Shown here: positions 37,342 to 45,830 of the stretch, in pieces
How positions within the stretch are numbered: the first letter of the stretch is position 1
How the letters are laid out: each line of letters begins with the position of its first letter
Source: Sporosarcina luteola
GTDB taxonomy: Bacteria; Bacillota; Bacilli; Bacillales_A; Planococcaceae
NCBI GenBank assembly: GCA_014204635.1
Contig: JACHLS010000003.1
Location: 186,001-250,000 of the forward strand
Direction: 5' to 3'
DNA length: 64,000 nucleotides
Position numbers and translations under genes: made by a program
The notes under the pieces: model-generated
What the model was told of the DNA's origin: nothing
The model's input: the letters and a program-made list of their open reading frames with translations, nothing else
Databases searched by the model: none

Positions 37342-37833
37342 TCATTTGAATTTTAAAATCAATTCAATTTCTGTCTTGCCCTTTCCAAGCTGCCGTGCAA
37401 TTTCTTCGACTGACAAACCTTCTTTATGAAGCTGGACGGCTTTGGCCCTGTCGTCTACTTCTTCCAAAAAATCGACAGCAGGCGGTTTCGTCGCACTCTT
37501 GTACGACTGAAGTGCGACCTGGACAGGAATGACCGGTCTTTGATTGGGAGAGATTTCCGTTTGAGACGACACGGGCTGTGCTTTCTCTTTCATTCCTTCT
37601 TTACTGCTTGGCTGCTCCTCCTCGTCTACCCGCTTTTCCAACATACGAATCAACCGGTCATTCTCATCCTTCAATTCAGATAAGTAGACTGCAATGGCAT
37701 CATCCATTTCAGTCATCAGCTTTTGCTGTTTTGATTCCAGCCTATCAAATTTGGCCATTCGCATATAAAAAAGAGCGATAAAGTAAAACATTATAAGTTG
37801 CAGGATGAATAAGATGATTAAAAAGATGACCAT
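37342..37833 (-). CDS. swrB: SwrB-like swarming/flagellar activation protein
   Basis: This 163-residue protein occupies the swrB place between sigD and rpsB. It has one N-terminal membrane segment (MVIFLIILFILQLIMFYFIALFYM), a coiled coil (about 25-75), a variable polar linker and a C-terminal helix-turn-helix-like motif (AVQLHKEGLSVEEIARQLGKG), the family hallmark. In B. subtilis SwrB promotes flagellar export apparatus activation and sigma-D function. Overall similarity is low except at both ends, so the name rests on layout and context. Confidence 0.75.
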   Translation of the reverse strand: MVIFLIILFILQLIMFYFIALFYMRMAKFDRLESKQQKLMTEMDDAIAVYLSELKDENDRLIRMLEKRVDEEEQPSSKEGMKEKAQPVSSQTEISPNQRPVIPVQVALQSYKSATKPPAVDFLEEVDDRAKAVQLHKEGLSVEEIARQLGKGKTEIELILKFK

Positions 37834-37839
37834 GGTTCA

Positions 37840-38145
37840 TTACCCCGTAAAATCGACGAAAGCACCTTTGTATGGATGCGCCATCTCACTTTCATTGTTG
37901 TCGTTTTTCTTCCGTGACTGTTCCCTTGCCGTCTGTTCAGATTCTCCTTTGCCTGATTCAGAATCCATCTTTGCAGAACGATCTGATTTGACTACTGTTT
38001 CCCGGTTCCTTGCTTGTTCCCTTTCCGTCAATAAGTTGGCATGTTCTTGCCCTGCTTGGATAAACTGCTGTTTTTGTTCTGCCATTTTGCCGGCATCGAA
38101 CGTTTTCGGAATTGCAATTTGAAGTTCAATCCCCTTAAGGCTCAT
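37840..38145 (-). CDS. Small hypothetical protein downstream of sigD
   Basis: This 101-residue, highly polar protein starts in an ATGA overlap with the sigD stop, so it is translationally coupled. It begins MSLKGIELQIAIPKTFDAGKMAEQKQ, has a Glu/Arg/Lys/Ser-rich disordered centre and ends MAHPYKGAFVDFTG. A short C-terminal HPYKG-hydrophobic-DF motif of this kind occurs in small proteins of flagellar operons. No membrane segment or enzyme motif is present. B. subtilis has no gene between sigD and swrB. Function unknown; flagellar regulation is likely by context only. Confidence 0.7.
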   Translation of the reverse strand: MSLKGIELQIAIPKTFDAGKMAEQKQQFIQAGQEHANLLTEREQARNRETVVKSDRSAKMDSESGKGESEQTAREQSRKKNDNNESEMAHPYKGAFVDFTG

Positions 38146-38921
38146 AGGATCCCTCCGTCGATGATTTCGGGCGACAGCAATTTGCGCAGCTTGAACAATG
38201 CCTTGGAATGGATTTGCGAAATGCGGGAAGTGGAGAGATTAAGGATCTCGCCAATTTCCGTCAAGGTCATTTCATCTGTATAAAATAAACTTAAGACGAG
38301 TTGTTCATTTTTATTCAGTTGCTTGATCTTCATTGCCAAATCTCCAACCAATTCACTCATGACAGCGCTCTGCTCTGGAGTTCTTTGCGTGTCGTCCTTG
38401 ATGACAAATGACTTTTGACTCTCCTCCTCCTCATCATTCATCCTTTCATCGATGGATAAAACATTGGAGAAGTAATTTTCGTGCACCGTCTGATACACAT
38501 CGTCAACTGTCATTCCTAGATGCTGCGCCACTTCTTCCGGCGTCGCGTGCCGCAGTAATCGCTGTTCAAGTTTTATAATTTCCTCTTCCATCTTCTTCGA
38601 TTTCTCTCTCGCGGAACGCGGCAGCCAGTCTTCTTTTCGAAGGCCATCTATAATGGTACCTCGTATACGAAAAGAAGCATACGTATCAAATTTAAGATCA
38701 CGGCCCGGGTCGAATTTTGTCAACGCATCGAACAGGCCTTGAAATCCCAAACTCTTTATGTCGTCTCGCGAAACATTCCGCGGAAGCCCTGAGCTGATTC
38801 GCTGCACATGGTAATTAACGAGAGGAGTATACTTGCGAACGAGCATATCGCCCGCTTCGGCATCCCGATCCGTTAACCATTGTCTCCAACATTCTTCTTC
38901 TGTCATACTTTGGTTGGACAT
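38142..38921 (-). CDS. sigD: RNA polymerase sigma factor for flagella and chemotaxis, sigma-D
   Basis: Sigma-D (FliA/WhiG class) directs late flagellar, chemotaxis and autolysin genes. The 259-residue protein has region 2 (LVNYHVQRI, FQGLFDALTKFDPGRDLKFDTYASFRIRGTIIDGLRKEDW), region 3 (LEQRLLRHATPEEVAQHLGM) and region 4 (LVLSLFYTDEMTLTEIGEILNLSTSRISQIHSKAL). It lacks region 1.1. ATG at 38921 follows GAGGGG. Between cheD and sigD lie a strong terminator and a sigma-D-like promoter, so unlike the simple distal position in B. subtilis it may be driven separately and autoregulated. Confidence 0.95.
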   Translation of the reverse strand: MSNQSMTEEECWRQWLTDRDAEAGDMLVRKYTPLVNYHVQRISSGLPRNVSRDDIKSLGFQGLFDALTKFDPGRDLKFDTYASFRIRGTIIDGLRKEDWLPRSAREKSKKMEEEIIKLEQRLLRHATPEEVAQHLGMTVDDVYQTVHENYFSNVLSIDERMNDEEEESQKSFVIKDDTQRTPEQSAVMSELVGDLAMKIKQLNKNEQLVLSLFYTDEMTLTEIGEILNLSTSRISQIHSKALFKLRKLLSPEIIDGGIL

Positions 38922-38953
38922 CGAACCCCTCGCTTTCCAGAATGAATCTATTA

Positions 38954-38979
38954 ATATCGGAATAAATAATATGTATTAA
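38954..38979 (-). promoter_or_regulatory. Candidate sigma-D promoter upstream of sigD
   Basis: On the minus strand TTAA (38976-38979), 14 bp, then TCCGATAT (38954-38961) resembles the sigma-D consensus TAAA-N15-GCCGATAT. It is about 35 bp before the sigD ATG and just after a terminator. A TTGATA further upstream could also serve a sigma-A promoter. Confidence 0.45.
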
Positions 38980-38997
38980 GTATATCAAACTATAGCG

Positions 38998-39026
38998 AAA
39001 AAAGGCGACTGAATCGTTCAGCCGCC
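38998..39026 (-). terminator. Intrinsic terminator between cheD and sigD
   Basis: GGCGGCTGAA pairs with TTCAGTCGCC (one G-U pair; 39004-39026) and TTTTTT follows on the minus strand (38998-39003). It lies 20 nt past the cheD stop and should end most fla/che transcripts before sigD. Confidence 0.88.
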
Positions 39027-39047
39027 AAATAAATATACATGTACCGA

Positions 39048-39542
39048 TCAAATCTCATGAGTGCCTGCGTTCACTGTCCGGATATTAAGGATACTTGTGG
39101 CTGGGTCAAATTCGATTGTCCGGCCGCTGGATCCTCCTGTATCTTCCGCAACAATCGGGATGGAAAGCCGCCCGAGTTCCTTTTTCACAGCTTCTACATT
39201 GCGAGGACCGATTCGGATCGTGTCACTGGAGCCGAATTGGAACATCTGAGCGCCTCCAGCGATTTTTGCCTTAAGCGATAAAGGACGCACCCCTTCCGCT
39301 TTCAGAGCTTCCATGAGCGCATAGATTCCAGTATCCGCGAACTTTGCCATATTGAGCTTGTCAGACTTGCCTAAGCTGGAATCAGGCAGCATCACATGCA
39401 ACAGCCCGGCAATTTTCTTTTTCTCATCGTATAACACAACACCAACACACGAACCGAGTCCTGAAGTCCTTATCGTATTGGGTTCGCGAACAATATTCAG
39501 ATCAGCTATGCCGACTCGGACAACACTTGTAAGAGCCGTCAT
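39048..39542 (-). CDS. cheD: Chemoreceptor glutamine deamidase CheD
   Basis: CheD deamidates receptor glutamines and partners with CheC in Bacillus-type adaptation. The 164-residue protein has the catalytic Cys in TSGLGSCVGVVLYD, the His in GLLHVMLPDS and the KIAGGAQMF and GGSSGRTIEFDPATS segments. ATG at 39542 is chosen: AGGTG lies 8-9 nt upstream, and the GTG at 39554 would sit on that site. It begins directly after the cheC stop. Confidence 0.94.
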   Translation of the reverse strand: MTALTSVVRVGIADLNIVREPNTIRTSGLGSCVGVVLYDEKKKIAGLLHVMLPDSSLGKSDKLNMAKFADTGIYALMEALKAEGVRPLSLKAKIAGGAQMFQFGSSDTIRIGPRNVEAVKKELGRLSIPIVAEDTGGSSGRTIEFDPATSILNIRTVNAGTHEI

Positions 39543-39543
39543 C

Positions 39544-40176
39544 TCACAATACACCTAAAGACCGGAAAATGGTCAAGTAAGATGGTGGATCAGGCAAAAG
39601 AAAGAAATGCCCGTCTACACTAGATGATCCATCTTCGTCTTCTTCGTGCAGTCTCGTATTTATGACTATCACTTCATCGCTATATTGAGAGACTTCTATA
39701 AGACCGAAGCTGACGATGGCGCCAACCATATCGACACTTAACGATGGGACGGTCGGATAGATATTAAGACCAGTAAAATCAGACAGCGCTGACAAATAAG
39801 AACCTGACAGAATATTGCCCAATTCCTGCATTGCCGACACACCCATTTCCGGAAGAGGATTTTGACTGAAATCAAAAGAGCTATCGCCAATCAGCCTTCG
39901 GATGAAATGATTCGCATTGTCAATTGGAAGTACAAAGAACATGCTGCCCGATAAATCTCCTTCTATCCGTAAATAAATACCCGCCACTATCTTTTCCGAT
40001 CCGCCGGCCATTTCAAACATTTCATCAAATGAAACGAGCCGCACATTCGGCACATGCATATCAATTTTTCTGCCTAACAATTGGGATAATGAGGTCGCCG
40101 CATGCGCTGCCCCGATATTCCCGATTTCCTTCAATACATCCAGGTGCATATCAGTAATCGGATTATCAGTACTCAT
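39544..40176 (-). CDS. cheC: CheY-P phosphatase CheC
   Basis: CheC dephosphorylates CheY-P and binds CheD. Two phosphatase helices with the E-x2-N pattern are visible: LKEIGNIGAAHAATSLS near residue 15 and MQELGNILSGSYLSAL near residue 115. The 210-residue length is close to B. subtilis CheC (209). The start overlaps the cheW end by 11 bp. It is related to FliY and FliM, also in this operon. Confidence 0.95.
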   Translation of the reverse strand: MSTDNPITDMHLDVLKEIGNIGAAHAATSLSQLLGRKIDMHVPNVRLVSFDEMFEMAGGSEKIVAGIYLRIEGDLSGSMFFVLPIDNANHFIRRLIGDSSFDFSQNPLPEMGVSAMQELGNILSGSYLSALSDFTGLNIYPTVPSLSVDMVGAIVSFGLIEVSQYSDEVIVINTRLHEEDEDGSSSVDGHFFLLPDPPSYLTIFRSLGVL

Positions 40177-40633
40177 CAGAGGACACCCGTTTCAACGGTT
40201 GAAGCACTTTATCGAGATTCAGCATGACCAGTAGGCGCTTATCCAATTTGACGACTCCGGAAATGAATTCAGACTCCACAGAACCGACGACTTCGGGCTG
40301 CGGTTCAATCGAGCGAAGAGGTATATCAATGACATCGTTCGCCGCATCCACGATCAGACCAACCTCGAAATCTTGCAATGAGACGATAATAATCCGATTG
40401 TTGTCATCCATCTCTTTAGTTTCCAATCCGAAGCGTTCCCGCAAGTCTACTATTGGAGTAACGACTCCTCGCAAATTGATAACTCCTTTTACATAAGAGG
40501 GTGTTTTCGGGACACGTGTGATGGACATCAATTTTTCAATTCCTTCAACAACGTCGACTTCCATCGCATATTCCTTGTCCAGCAACTGGAACACAATAAA
40601 CTTAACAGTATCTTGTCCGACTAACTCTGTCAT
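40166..40633 (-). CDS. cheW: Chemotaxis coupling protein CheW
   Basis: CheW links receptors to CheA. The 155-residue SH3-like protein shows VFQLLDKEYAMEVDVVEGIEKL, TPSYVKGVINLRGVVTPIVDLRERFG and GLIVDAANDVIDI. ATG at 40633. It is between cheA and cheC, as in B. subtilis; it should be made with CheA in matching amounts. Confidence 0.95.
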   Translation of the reverse strand: MTELVGQDTVKFIVFQLLDKEYAMEVDVVEGIEKLMSITRVPKTPSYVKGVINLRGVVTPIVDLRERFGLETKEMDDNNRIIIVSLQDFEVGLIVDAANDVIDIPLRSIEPQPEVVGSVESEFISGVVKLDKRLLVMLNLDKVLQPLKRVSSDEY

Positions 40634-40648
40634 TTCAGTCTCCCCTTT

Positions 40649-42715
40649 CTATTTTATTAATGCATTGCAGTCTACGATTAGTGCAACTTGGCCATTTCCA
40701 AGAATGGTCGCCCCGGAAATCGCAAAGACACTCTGCAAGTAGTTGCCAAGGGATTTCAAAACAATTTCTTGTTGGCCAATAAAGGAGTCTACGACAAGTC
40801 CAGCCAGTTTTTCTCCTTTTCTCACGATGACGACAGATTGGAAGCCATCAGAACGACCGTCCTCATCTTCCATTTCAAAAATATCTTTTAAGTTCACTAA
40901 AGGTACAATATTTCCTCTGAAATCAATAACCTTTTGGTTGTGAGCATTCATAATATCCGAAGTTTGGATAATTGCCGTCTCGATAATAGAGGATAATGGT
41001 ATTGCATATATATCTTTATCCAATTCCACTAACATGACTGAGATGATAGAGAGTGTCAATGGAAGCTGCACTTGGAATAGGGAACCTTGTCCCTCTTTGG
41101 AATCAATTGAGATATACCCGCCCAACGATTCAATCGTACTTTTCACAACATCAAGCCCTACTCCTCGGCCTGATACATCGGTAATCTTTTCGGCAGTTGA
41201 AAATCCGGATGCCAAAATCAGTTCGGCCACTTGTTTATCAGTCAACGTTGCAGCGGATTCTTCTGTGATGATACCTCTCTCCAGCGCTTTGCCCAAGACG
41301 CGTTCACGGTTAACGCCTGCTCCGTCATCTTCCAGTTCGATAAAAACATGGTTCCCTGAATGGTAGGCACGCAAGGTGACTGTTCCTTCCTCAGGCTTGC
41401 CTTTAGCAATCCGCTCAGCAGGACTTTCGATACCATGGTCTAATGCATTACGAATCAGATGGACAAGCGGATCACCAATCTCATCGATTACTGTCCGGTC
41501 CAATTCTGTTTCTGCACCTATGATCTCCAATTGAATCTTCTTGTCCAAATCCCTGGCCAATTGCCGCACCATTTTGGGAAAACGATTAAATACTGTTTCC
41601 ACAGGAATCATTCGCATGTTTAAGATAATGTTCTGCAGATCTCCAGAGACTCGCGTCATTCTCTCCACAGTTTCATTCAGGTCGGGATTATGTAGTTCGC
41701 TTGCGATCGACTGCAGGCGTCCTCGGTCTATGACCAATTCTTCAAACAAATTCATCAAAACATCCAACCGATCGATGTTCACACGGATCGTTTTGTTCGA
41801 GTGGCTGGCAGCAGGACTTCTCTTGCTTTGCTGCTGTTTAGCCGCTTCTTCTTTCGCTGGTTTTTGAATCGTCTCCTGATCGGGCACGACAACCTTCGTT
41901 GCTTCTTGTTCCTTCGCCCGCTTTACTTCTTTCAAAGCATCAACAGAAATTGGCATGACTTGAACATGCTCTACCTCTGATACTTTCATAACCTTGGCTG
42001 AAATTACACTTACATCTTCTTTCGTCAATAATACAACGGTAAATTTTTCGTCAAAATCTTCGTTTTCCAATTGCTCGACGTTCGGAATGGATTTAATCAC
42101 TTCACCGGATTTCTCCAATATTTCAAAAACCATAAATACACGCGCTGCTTTTAAAAGACAATCCTCGCGTAATTCTACGGTTACTTCATAAGCTTGGAAG
42201 CCTTGTTCCGAAGATTGCCCGATTACCGTTAATTCAAATTCATCATATTCCATAGAAGGAGCAGGCGCATTATTCTTTTCAAGTTCTTCTACAGCGGCTG
42301 CTGTCTCGGCAACGGATGCTGCAGTTGAAACGGGTTCACCTGCTTCGATTCGATTCAGCGTCGATACGAGCTCTGAAACATCTTTCTTGCCAGTTCCTCC
42401 AGCCTCGATGTCTAGCACCATTTCCTCTAAATAATCAACTGCTTTGAACACAACATCCAAAATTTCAGTCGAAACCTCGATTTTTGAATTTCGAATGGCA
42501 TCCAAAACATTTTCCATTTTATGTGTCAGATCCGCAATATCTTCGTATCCCATTGTTGCAGACATACCTTTCAATGTATGAGCGGATCGGAACACTTCAT
42601 TGACAATCGCCAAATCTTGCGGATTGTTTTCGAGTTCCAGCAAATGTTCGTTGCATGACTGAAGATGCTCCTTACTTTCATCCAGAAACATTTCCAAGTA
42701 TTGATTTGTTTCCAT
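40649..42715 (-). CDS. cheA: Chemotaxis histidine kinase CheA
   Basis: CheA autophosphorylates and passes phosphate to CheY and CheB. From ATG at 42715 it is 688 residues. The HPt domain P1 carries the phosphorylated His in FRSAHTLKGMSATMG (about 46). The P2 response-regulator-binding domain lies at about 160-270, then a Lys/Gln linker, P3 dimerisation (TIRVNIDRLDVLMNLFEELVI), the P4 ATPase (LIRNALDHGIESPAERI, DDGAGVNRE, SGRGVGLDVV) and the P5 CheW-like domain. GTG at 42718 is an equally possible start. AAGGGGG is upstream. Confidence 0.96.
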   Translation of the reverse strand: METNQYLEMFLDESKEHLQSCNEHLLELENNPQDLAIVNEVFRSAHTLKGMSATMGYEDIADLTHKMENVLDAIRNSKIEVSTEILDVVFKAVDYLEEMVLDIEAGGTGKKDVSELVSTLNRIEAGEPVSTAASVAETAAAVEELEKNNAPAPSMEYDEFELTVIGQSSEQGFQAYEVTVELREDCLLKAARVFMVFEILEKSGEVIKSIPNVEQLENEDFDEKFTVVLLTKEDVSVISAKVMKVSEVEHVQVMPISVDALKEVKRAKEQEATKVVVPDQETIQKPAKEEAAKQQQSKRSPAASHSNKTIRVNIDRLDVLMNLFEELVIDRGRLQSIASELHNPDLNETVERMTRVSGDLQNIILNMRMIPVETVFNRFPKMVRQLARDLDKKIQLEIIGAETELDRTVIDEIGDPLVHLIRNALDHGIESPAERIAKGKPEEGTVTLRAYHSGNHVFIELEDDGAGVNRERVLGKALERGIITEESAATLTDKQVAELILASGFSTAEKITDVSGRGVGLDVVKSTIESLGGYISIDSKEGQGSLFQVQLPLTLSIISVMLVELDKDIYAIPLSSIIETAIIQTSDIMNAHNQKVIDFRGNIVPLVNLKDIFEMEDEDGRSDGFQSVVIVRKGEKLAGLVVDSFIGQQEIVLKSLGNYLQSVFAISGATILGNGQVALIVDCNALIK

Positions 42716-42729
42716 CACTACATGCCCCC

Positions 42730-43851
42730 TTATTGTTTTAGGCTTTCAACGATTTTCGATGCAATGTCTTGTAAATTAACGACCTGATCGGCAAGTCCAG
42801 AATCAATGATCGCTTTTGGCATCCCGTAAATGACGGACGTTTTTTCCGACTCGGCTATGCAAATGGCATTTCCGCTCTCTTTCAATACTTTCATGCCTTC
42901 TTTTCCATCATGGCCCATACCTGTCATGACAACAGCGACAAAATGGGCATCCCGAATTGAAGCTGCTGATTCGAACAAAACATCCACGGATGGACGATGG
43001 CCCATACGCGGCAGCTCCGCGTCATCCAAACGAACACAAAAAGCGGTTCCAACTTTTATGATTTTCAAATGTTTACCACCAGGTGCAATATAAGCCGTTC
43101 CCGCGACAAGCAGCTCTCCGTCTGATGCTTCCTTGACATGAATGGCACTTAGTCCATTTAGCCGATCAGCTAAAGACTTAGTGAAACCAGGCGGCATATG
43201 TTGAACTACCAAAATAGGCGCACCGATGTCAGAGGGGAGTTTCGTCAAAACTTCTTGTAGGGCTCTAGGCCCCCCGGTCGATGTACCTATTATAACAAAA
43301 GTATTAGTTGATTTGGTAAACTTTTTCTTTGCAAAAGACGATTTTTCTAGCCCTTCCTGGGGAAAAAGCTCTTCTGGCAACGGCATGACAACTGTTTCAG
43401 CTGGAACCTTCCTGCTGGCGCCTGCTCTTGTCAAAGTTGTGATTTTCACTTTCGAAGCAGCCACTACCTTTTCGACAATTTGCCTTTCGACGTCTTTCAG
43501 ATTCAAAGAAATGGGCCCGCCCGGCTTAGCAACAAAATCAACAGCGCCATATTCCATAGCAGTGATCGTATTAGCCGCACCTATTTCTGTCGTGCTTGAA
43601 AGCATGACGATAGGCACAGGATTCGTTTCCATGATTTGTTTTAAAGCTTCCAACCCATTGAGCACTGGCATTTCTATGTCCATTGAAACTACGTCCGGCT
43701 TCAATGCCTGAACTTTCTCCAACGCTTCTTTGCCGTTTCGGGCAGTCCCGATCACTTCAAGTTCGGGATGAGAAGAAAGCATTTCAGATATCAATTTCCT
43801 CATAAAAGCGGAATCATCGACAATAAGAACTTTTTTTCGAACGCCTTGCAT
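42730..43851 (-). CDS. cheB: Chemotaxis protein-glutamate methylesterase CheB
   Basis: CheB removes methyl groups from receptors after phosphorylation by CheA. The receiver domain shows KVLIVDDSAFMRKLI, the phosphorylated Asp in DVVSMDIEMPVLNG and MEYGAVDFVAKP. The esterase domain has the triad in IGTSTGGPRALQ (Ser), VQHMPPGFTKS (His) and MTGMGHDGKEGM (Asp). ATG at 43851 has AGAGGG about 10 nt upstream and gives the usual N-terminus; the GTG at 43860 lies almost on that site. It begins just after the flhG stop. Confidence 0.95.
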   Translation of the reverse strand: MQGVRKKVLIVDDSAFMRKLISEMLSSHPELEVIGTARNGKEALEKVQALKPDVVSMDIEMPVLNGLEALKQIMETNPVPIVMLSSTTEIGAANTITAMEYGAVDFVAKPGGPISLNLKDVERQIVEKVVAASKVKITTLTRAGASRKVPAETVVMPLPEELFPQEGLEKSSFAKKKFTKSTNTFVIIGTSTGGPRALQEVLTKLPSDIGAPILVVQHMPPGFTKSLADRLNGLSAIHVKEASDGELLVAGTAYIAPGGKHLKIIKVGTAFCVRLDDAELPRMGHRPSVDVLFESAASIRDAHFVAVVMTGMGHDGKEGMKVLKESGNAICIAESEKTSVIYGMPKAIIDSGLADQVVNLQDIASKIVESLKQ

Positions 43852-43852
43852 T

Positions 43853-44719
43853 CTATCCACGCCCTCTCGAAAAAAGACTTTTTAATTTGCCAAGAAAGCT
43901 TGGTTCCCTCGTATTTTCAGATTCCCTCGGTATCCCGGCAAAAGCGGTTGCGATGGTTCTCATCTTCTTGGAGACTGGAGCTTCCGGTTGAAATAGTAAA
44001 AACGGCCTCTGGGCAACGACAGACGTATGGACAACCGGATCTTCCGGCAAGAATCCTAAGATAGTCGTTTCCTTATTTAAAAATTTGGTCATTGCAAATT
44101 GGAGCCTTTTTGCCGCCTCCAATCCCTCTTCCTGTTTTGCAACTCGATTGCTGACTAAATGGAATCGCTTTTCAGGATCTCGCAGATAAATGAATTTCAT
44201 CATGGAATAGGCATCGGTGATTGAAGTGGGTTCTGTTGTTGAAATGACAATGACTTCATCGACTGCAAGAATCAAATCAATCGAGCTTTGAGTTGCTCCA
44301 GCTCCCATATCAAACAAGATAAAATCATATTCTTTCTGTAATTGTCCAAAAGCTTCCAGTAATCGCTGAAACATCTCTTCTGACCAATCAAGTACGCTAT
44401 CAAGACCGGAACCGCCTGATATGAAAGCCAGGCCTTCTGAGTCTATTGTAATTACTTCTTCTAGCGACCTCTGCCCGCTTACATAATCTTTTAAACTAAA
44501 AGCTGGAGAGGCACCGAGTAAAATATGGATATTACCCATTCCGATATCCATATCGACAATTATTACCTTCTTACCGCAATTTTGCAGAGCATAAGCAAAG
44601 TTTGTTGAAAAATTGGATTTACCGACACCGCCTTTGCCGCTGACAACAGCGATCGAACGGGCCACCCCTCCGTGGGCCTTCAACATTTTAAGTCGTAACG
44701 CTTCAGCTTGATCACGCAT
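43853..44719 (-). CDS. flhG: Flagellar number regulator FlhG (YlxH), MinD-like ATPase
   Basis: FlhG works with FlhF to set flagellar number and position. The 288-residue deviant-Walker ATPase has VVSGKGGVGKSNFS near residue 28, VIIVDMDIGMGNIHILLG and DFILFDMGAGA. A short N-terminal helix (MRDQAEALRLKML) precedes the P-loop, as needed to stimulate the FlhF GTPase. ATG at 44719 is favoured over 44728 by length; both lie inside the flhF 3' end. It ends with a basic amphipathic helix (LGKLKSLFSRGRG) likely to bind membrane. Confidence 0.93.
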   Translation of the reverse strand: MRDQAEALRLKMLKAHGGVARSIAVVSGKGGVGKSNFSTNFAYALQNCGKKVIIVDMDIGMGNIHILLGASPAFSLKDYVSGQRSLEEVITIDSEGLAFISGGSGLDSVLDWSEEMFQRLLEAFGQLQKEYDFILFDMGAGATQSSIDLILAVDEVIVISTTEPTSITDAYSMMKFIYLRDPEKRFHLVSNRVAKQEEGLEAAKRLQFAMTKFLNKETTILGFLPEDPVVHTSVVAQRPFLLFQPEAPVSKKMRTIATAFAGIPRESENTREPSFLGKLKSLFSRGRG

Positions 44720-45830
44720 GAGGAACACCTTCCATTAGAAGGGATATGAGAGAATCCAATGTGGCTTCCACAAGATCCTCTGGCACTTCCTGACCGTCCG
44801 TATAATACGCGACGCCCATCTGATACTCCTTCATTAAGTTAAATATCGGGCCGATGGAACCTGTCTCATCGACTTTCGTAAAGATGAAGCGTTGAATCGG
44901 CAATGTGTTGAACTGATTAATAATCGCTTTCATATCTTCCTCTTTGGAGGTAACAGAAAGGACCAGATACAATTCCATTTCCAAGGAAAAGTCAACGAGC
45001 GATTGTAAATCTCGAACAAACTTCTCTTCTTTATAATTTCTGCCTGCTGTATCGATAAACAATAAATCGCGGTCTTCGAGCTTTTCAATTGCAGATTGGA
45101 AATCGTTCGCGTTATAGGCCACTTCAACCGGCGCTTGTAAGAGATTCGCATACGTGCGCAATTGTTCAATCGCCGCAATCCGATACGTGTCTGTCGTAAT
45201 GAATCCTATTTTCTTTTTTCGTTCCAATAAAGCACGAGCCGCAATTTTGGCAATGGTCGTCGTCTTACCGACTCCGGTCGGCCCGAGCACATTCACATAC
45301 TTTTTAGTGAACGTCGTCCCACCAAATGATAATTTTCCAAACTCCTCCCGAAGAATCGCTTCTGTCATTTCTATCTGTTCAATGATAGAGAAATCTCTTT
45401 TCTCCGTTTTCATCCTTGCGAAAATTTCATTTCCTATTTGAGCGATCAATGAGCGGTCCAGCTCTTGGCTCTCCAAATGGGCAAGCAGAGGTTTTAAGTC
45501 ATCCGGATAGTGGTCTAAGCGGCTCGATTGCTGCATCTGTTTAAGCAATCGTTTCATTTCTTTCATTTCTTTGTTCAGGTCCATATCGGGCAAGGAGGCA
45601 GTCTTCTCGGAAACATGTTCCGTCACATGATGAACTGCTGAAGGAACATGTTTCACAGTTGGCTCATCAAACCCGGCCACGACTTCAACCATTTTTTTCT
45701 GAAACAGACCTAAGAAGCCTTTGGTTTTGACGACAGTCGAACTAAGAATGACAGCGTCATCACCGAAGTCCGTTCTGACTTTCTTCATCGCTTCGACCAT
45801 CGTATTGGCAGTATACTTTTTCATTTTCAT
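44712..45830 (-). CDS. flhF: SRP-type GTPase FlhF
   Basis: FlhF is the third SRP-family GTPase and positions flagellar basal bodies. The 372-residue protein has a basic N-terminal domain (MKMKKYTANTMVEAMKKVRTDFG), a helical N domain (about 100-180) and the NG GTPase: G1 LGPTGVGKTTTIAK, then TTDTYRIAAIEQLRTYA, DTAGRNYKE, TKVDETGSIG. Its ATG shares a base with the flhA stop (TAATG). Length is close to B. subtilis FlhF (366). Confidence 0.95.
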   Translation of the reverse strand: MKMKKYTANTMVEAMKKVRTDFGDDAVILSSTVVKTKGFLGLFQKKMVEVVAGFDEPTVKHVPSAVHHVTEHVSEKTASLPDMDLNKEMKEMKRLLKQMQQSSRLDHYPDDLKPLLAHLESQELDRSLIAQIGNEIFARMKTEKRDFSIIEQIEMTEAILREEFGKLSFGGTTFTKKYVNVLGPTGVGKTTTIAKIAARALLERKKKIGFITTDTYRIAAIEQLRTYANLLQAPVEVAYNANDFQSAIEKLEDRDLLFIDTAGRNYKEEKFVRDLQSLVDFSLEMELYLVLSVTSKEEDMKAIINQFNTLPIQRFIFTKVDETGSIGPIFNLMKEYQMGVAYYTDGQEVPEDLVEATLDSLISLLMEGVPHA

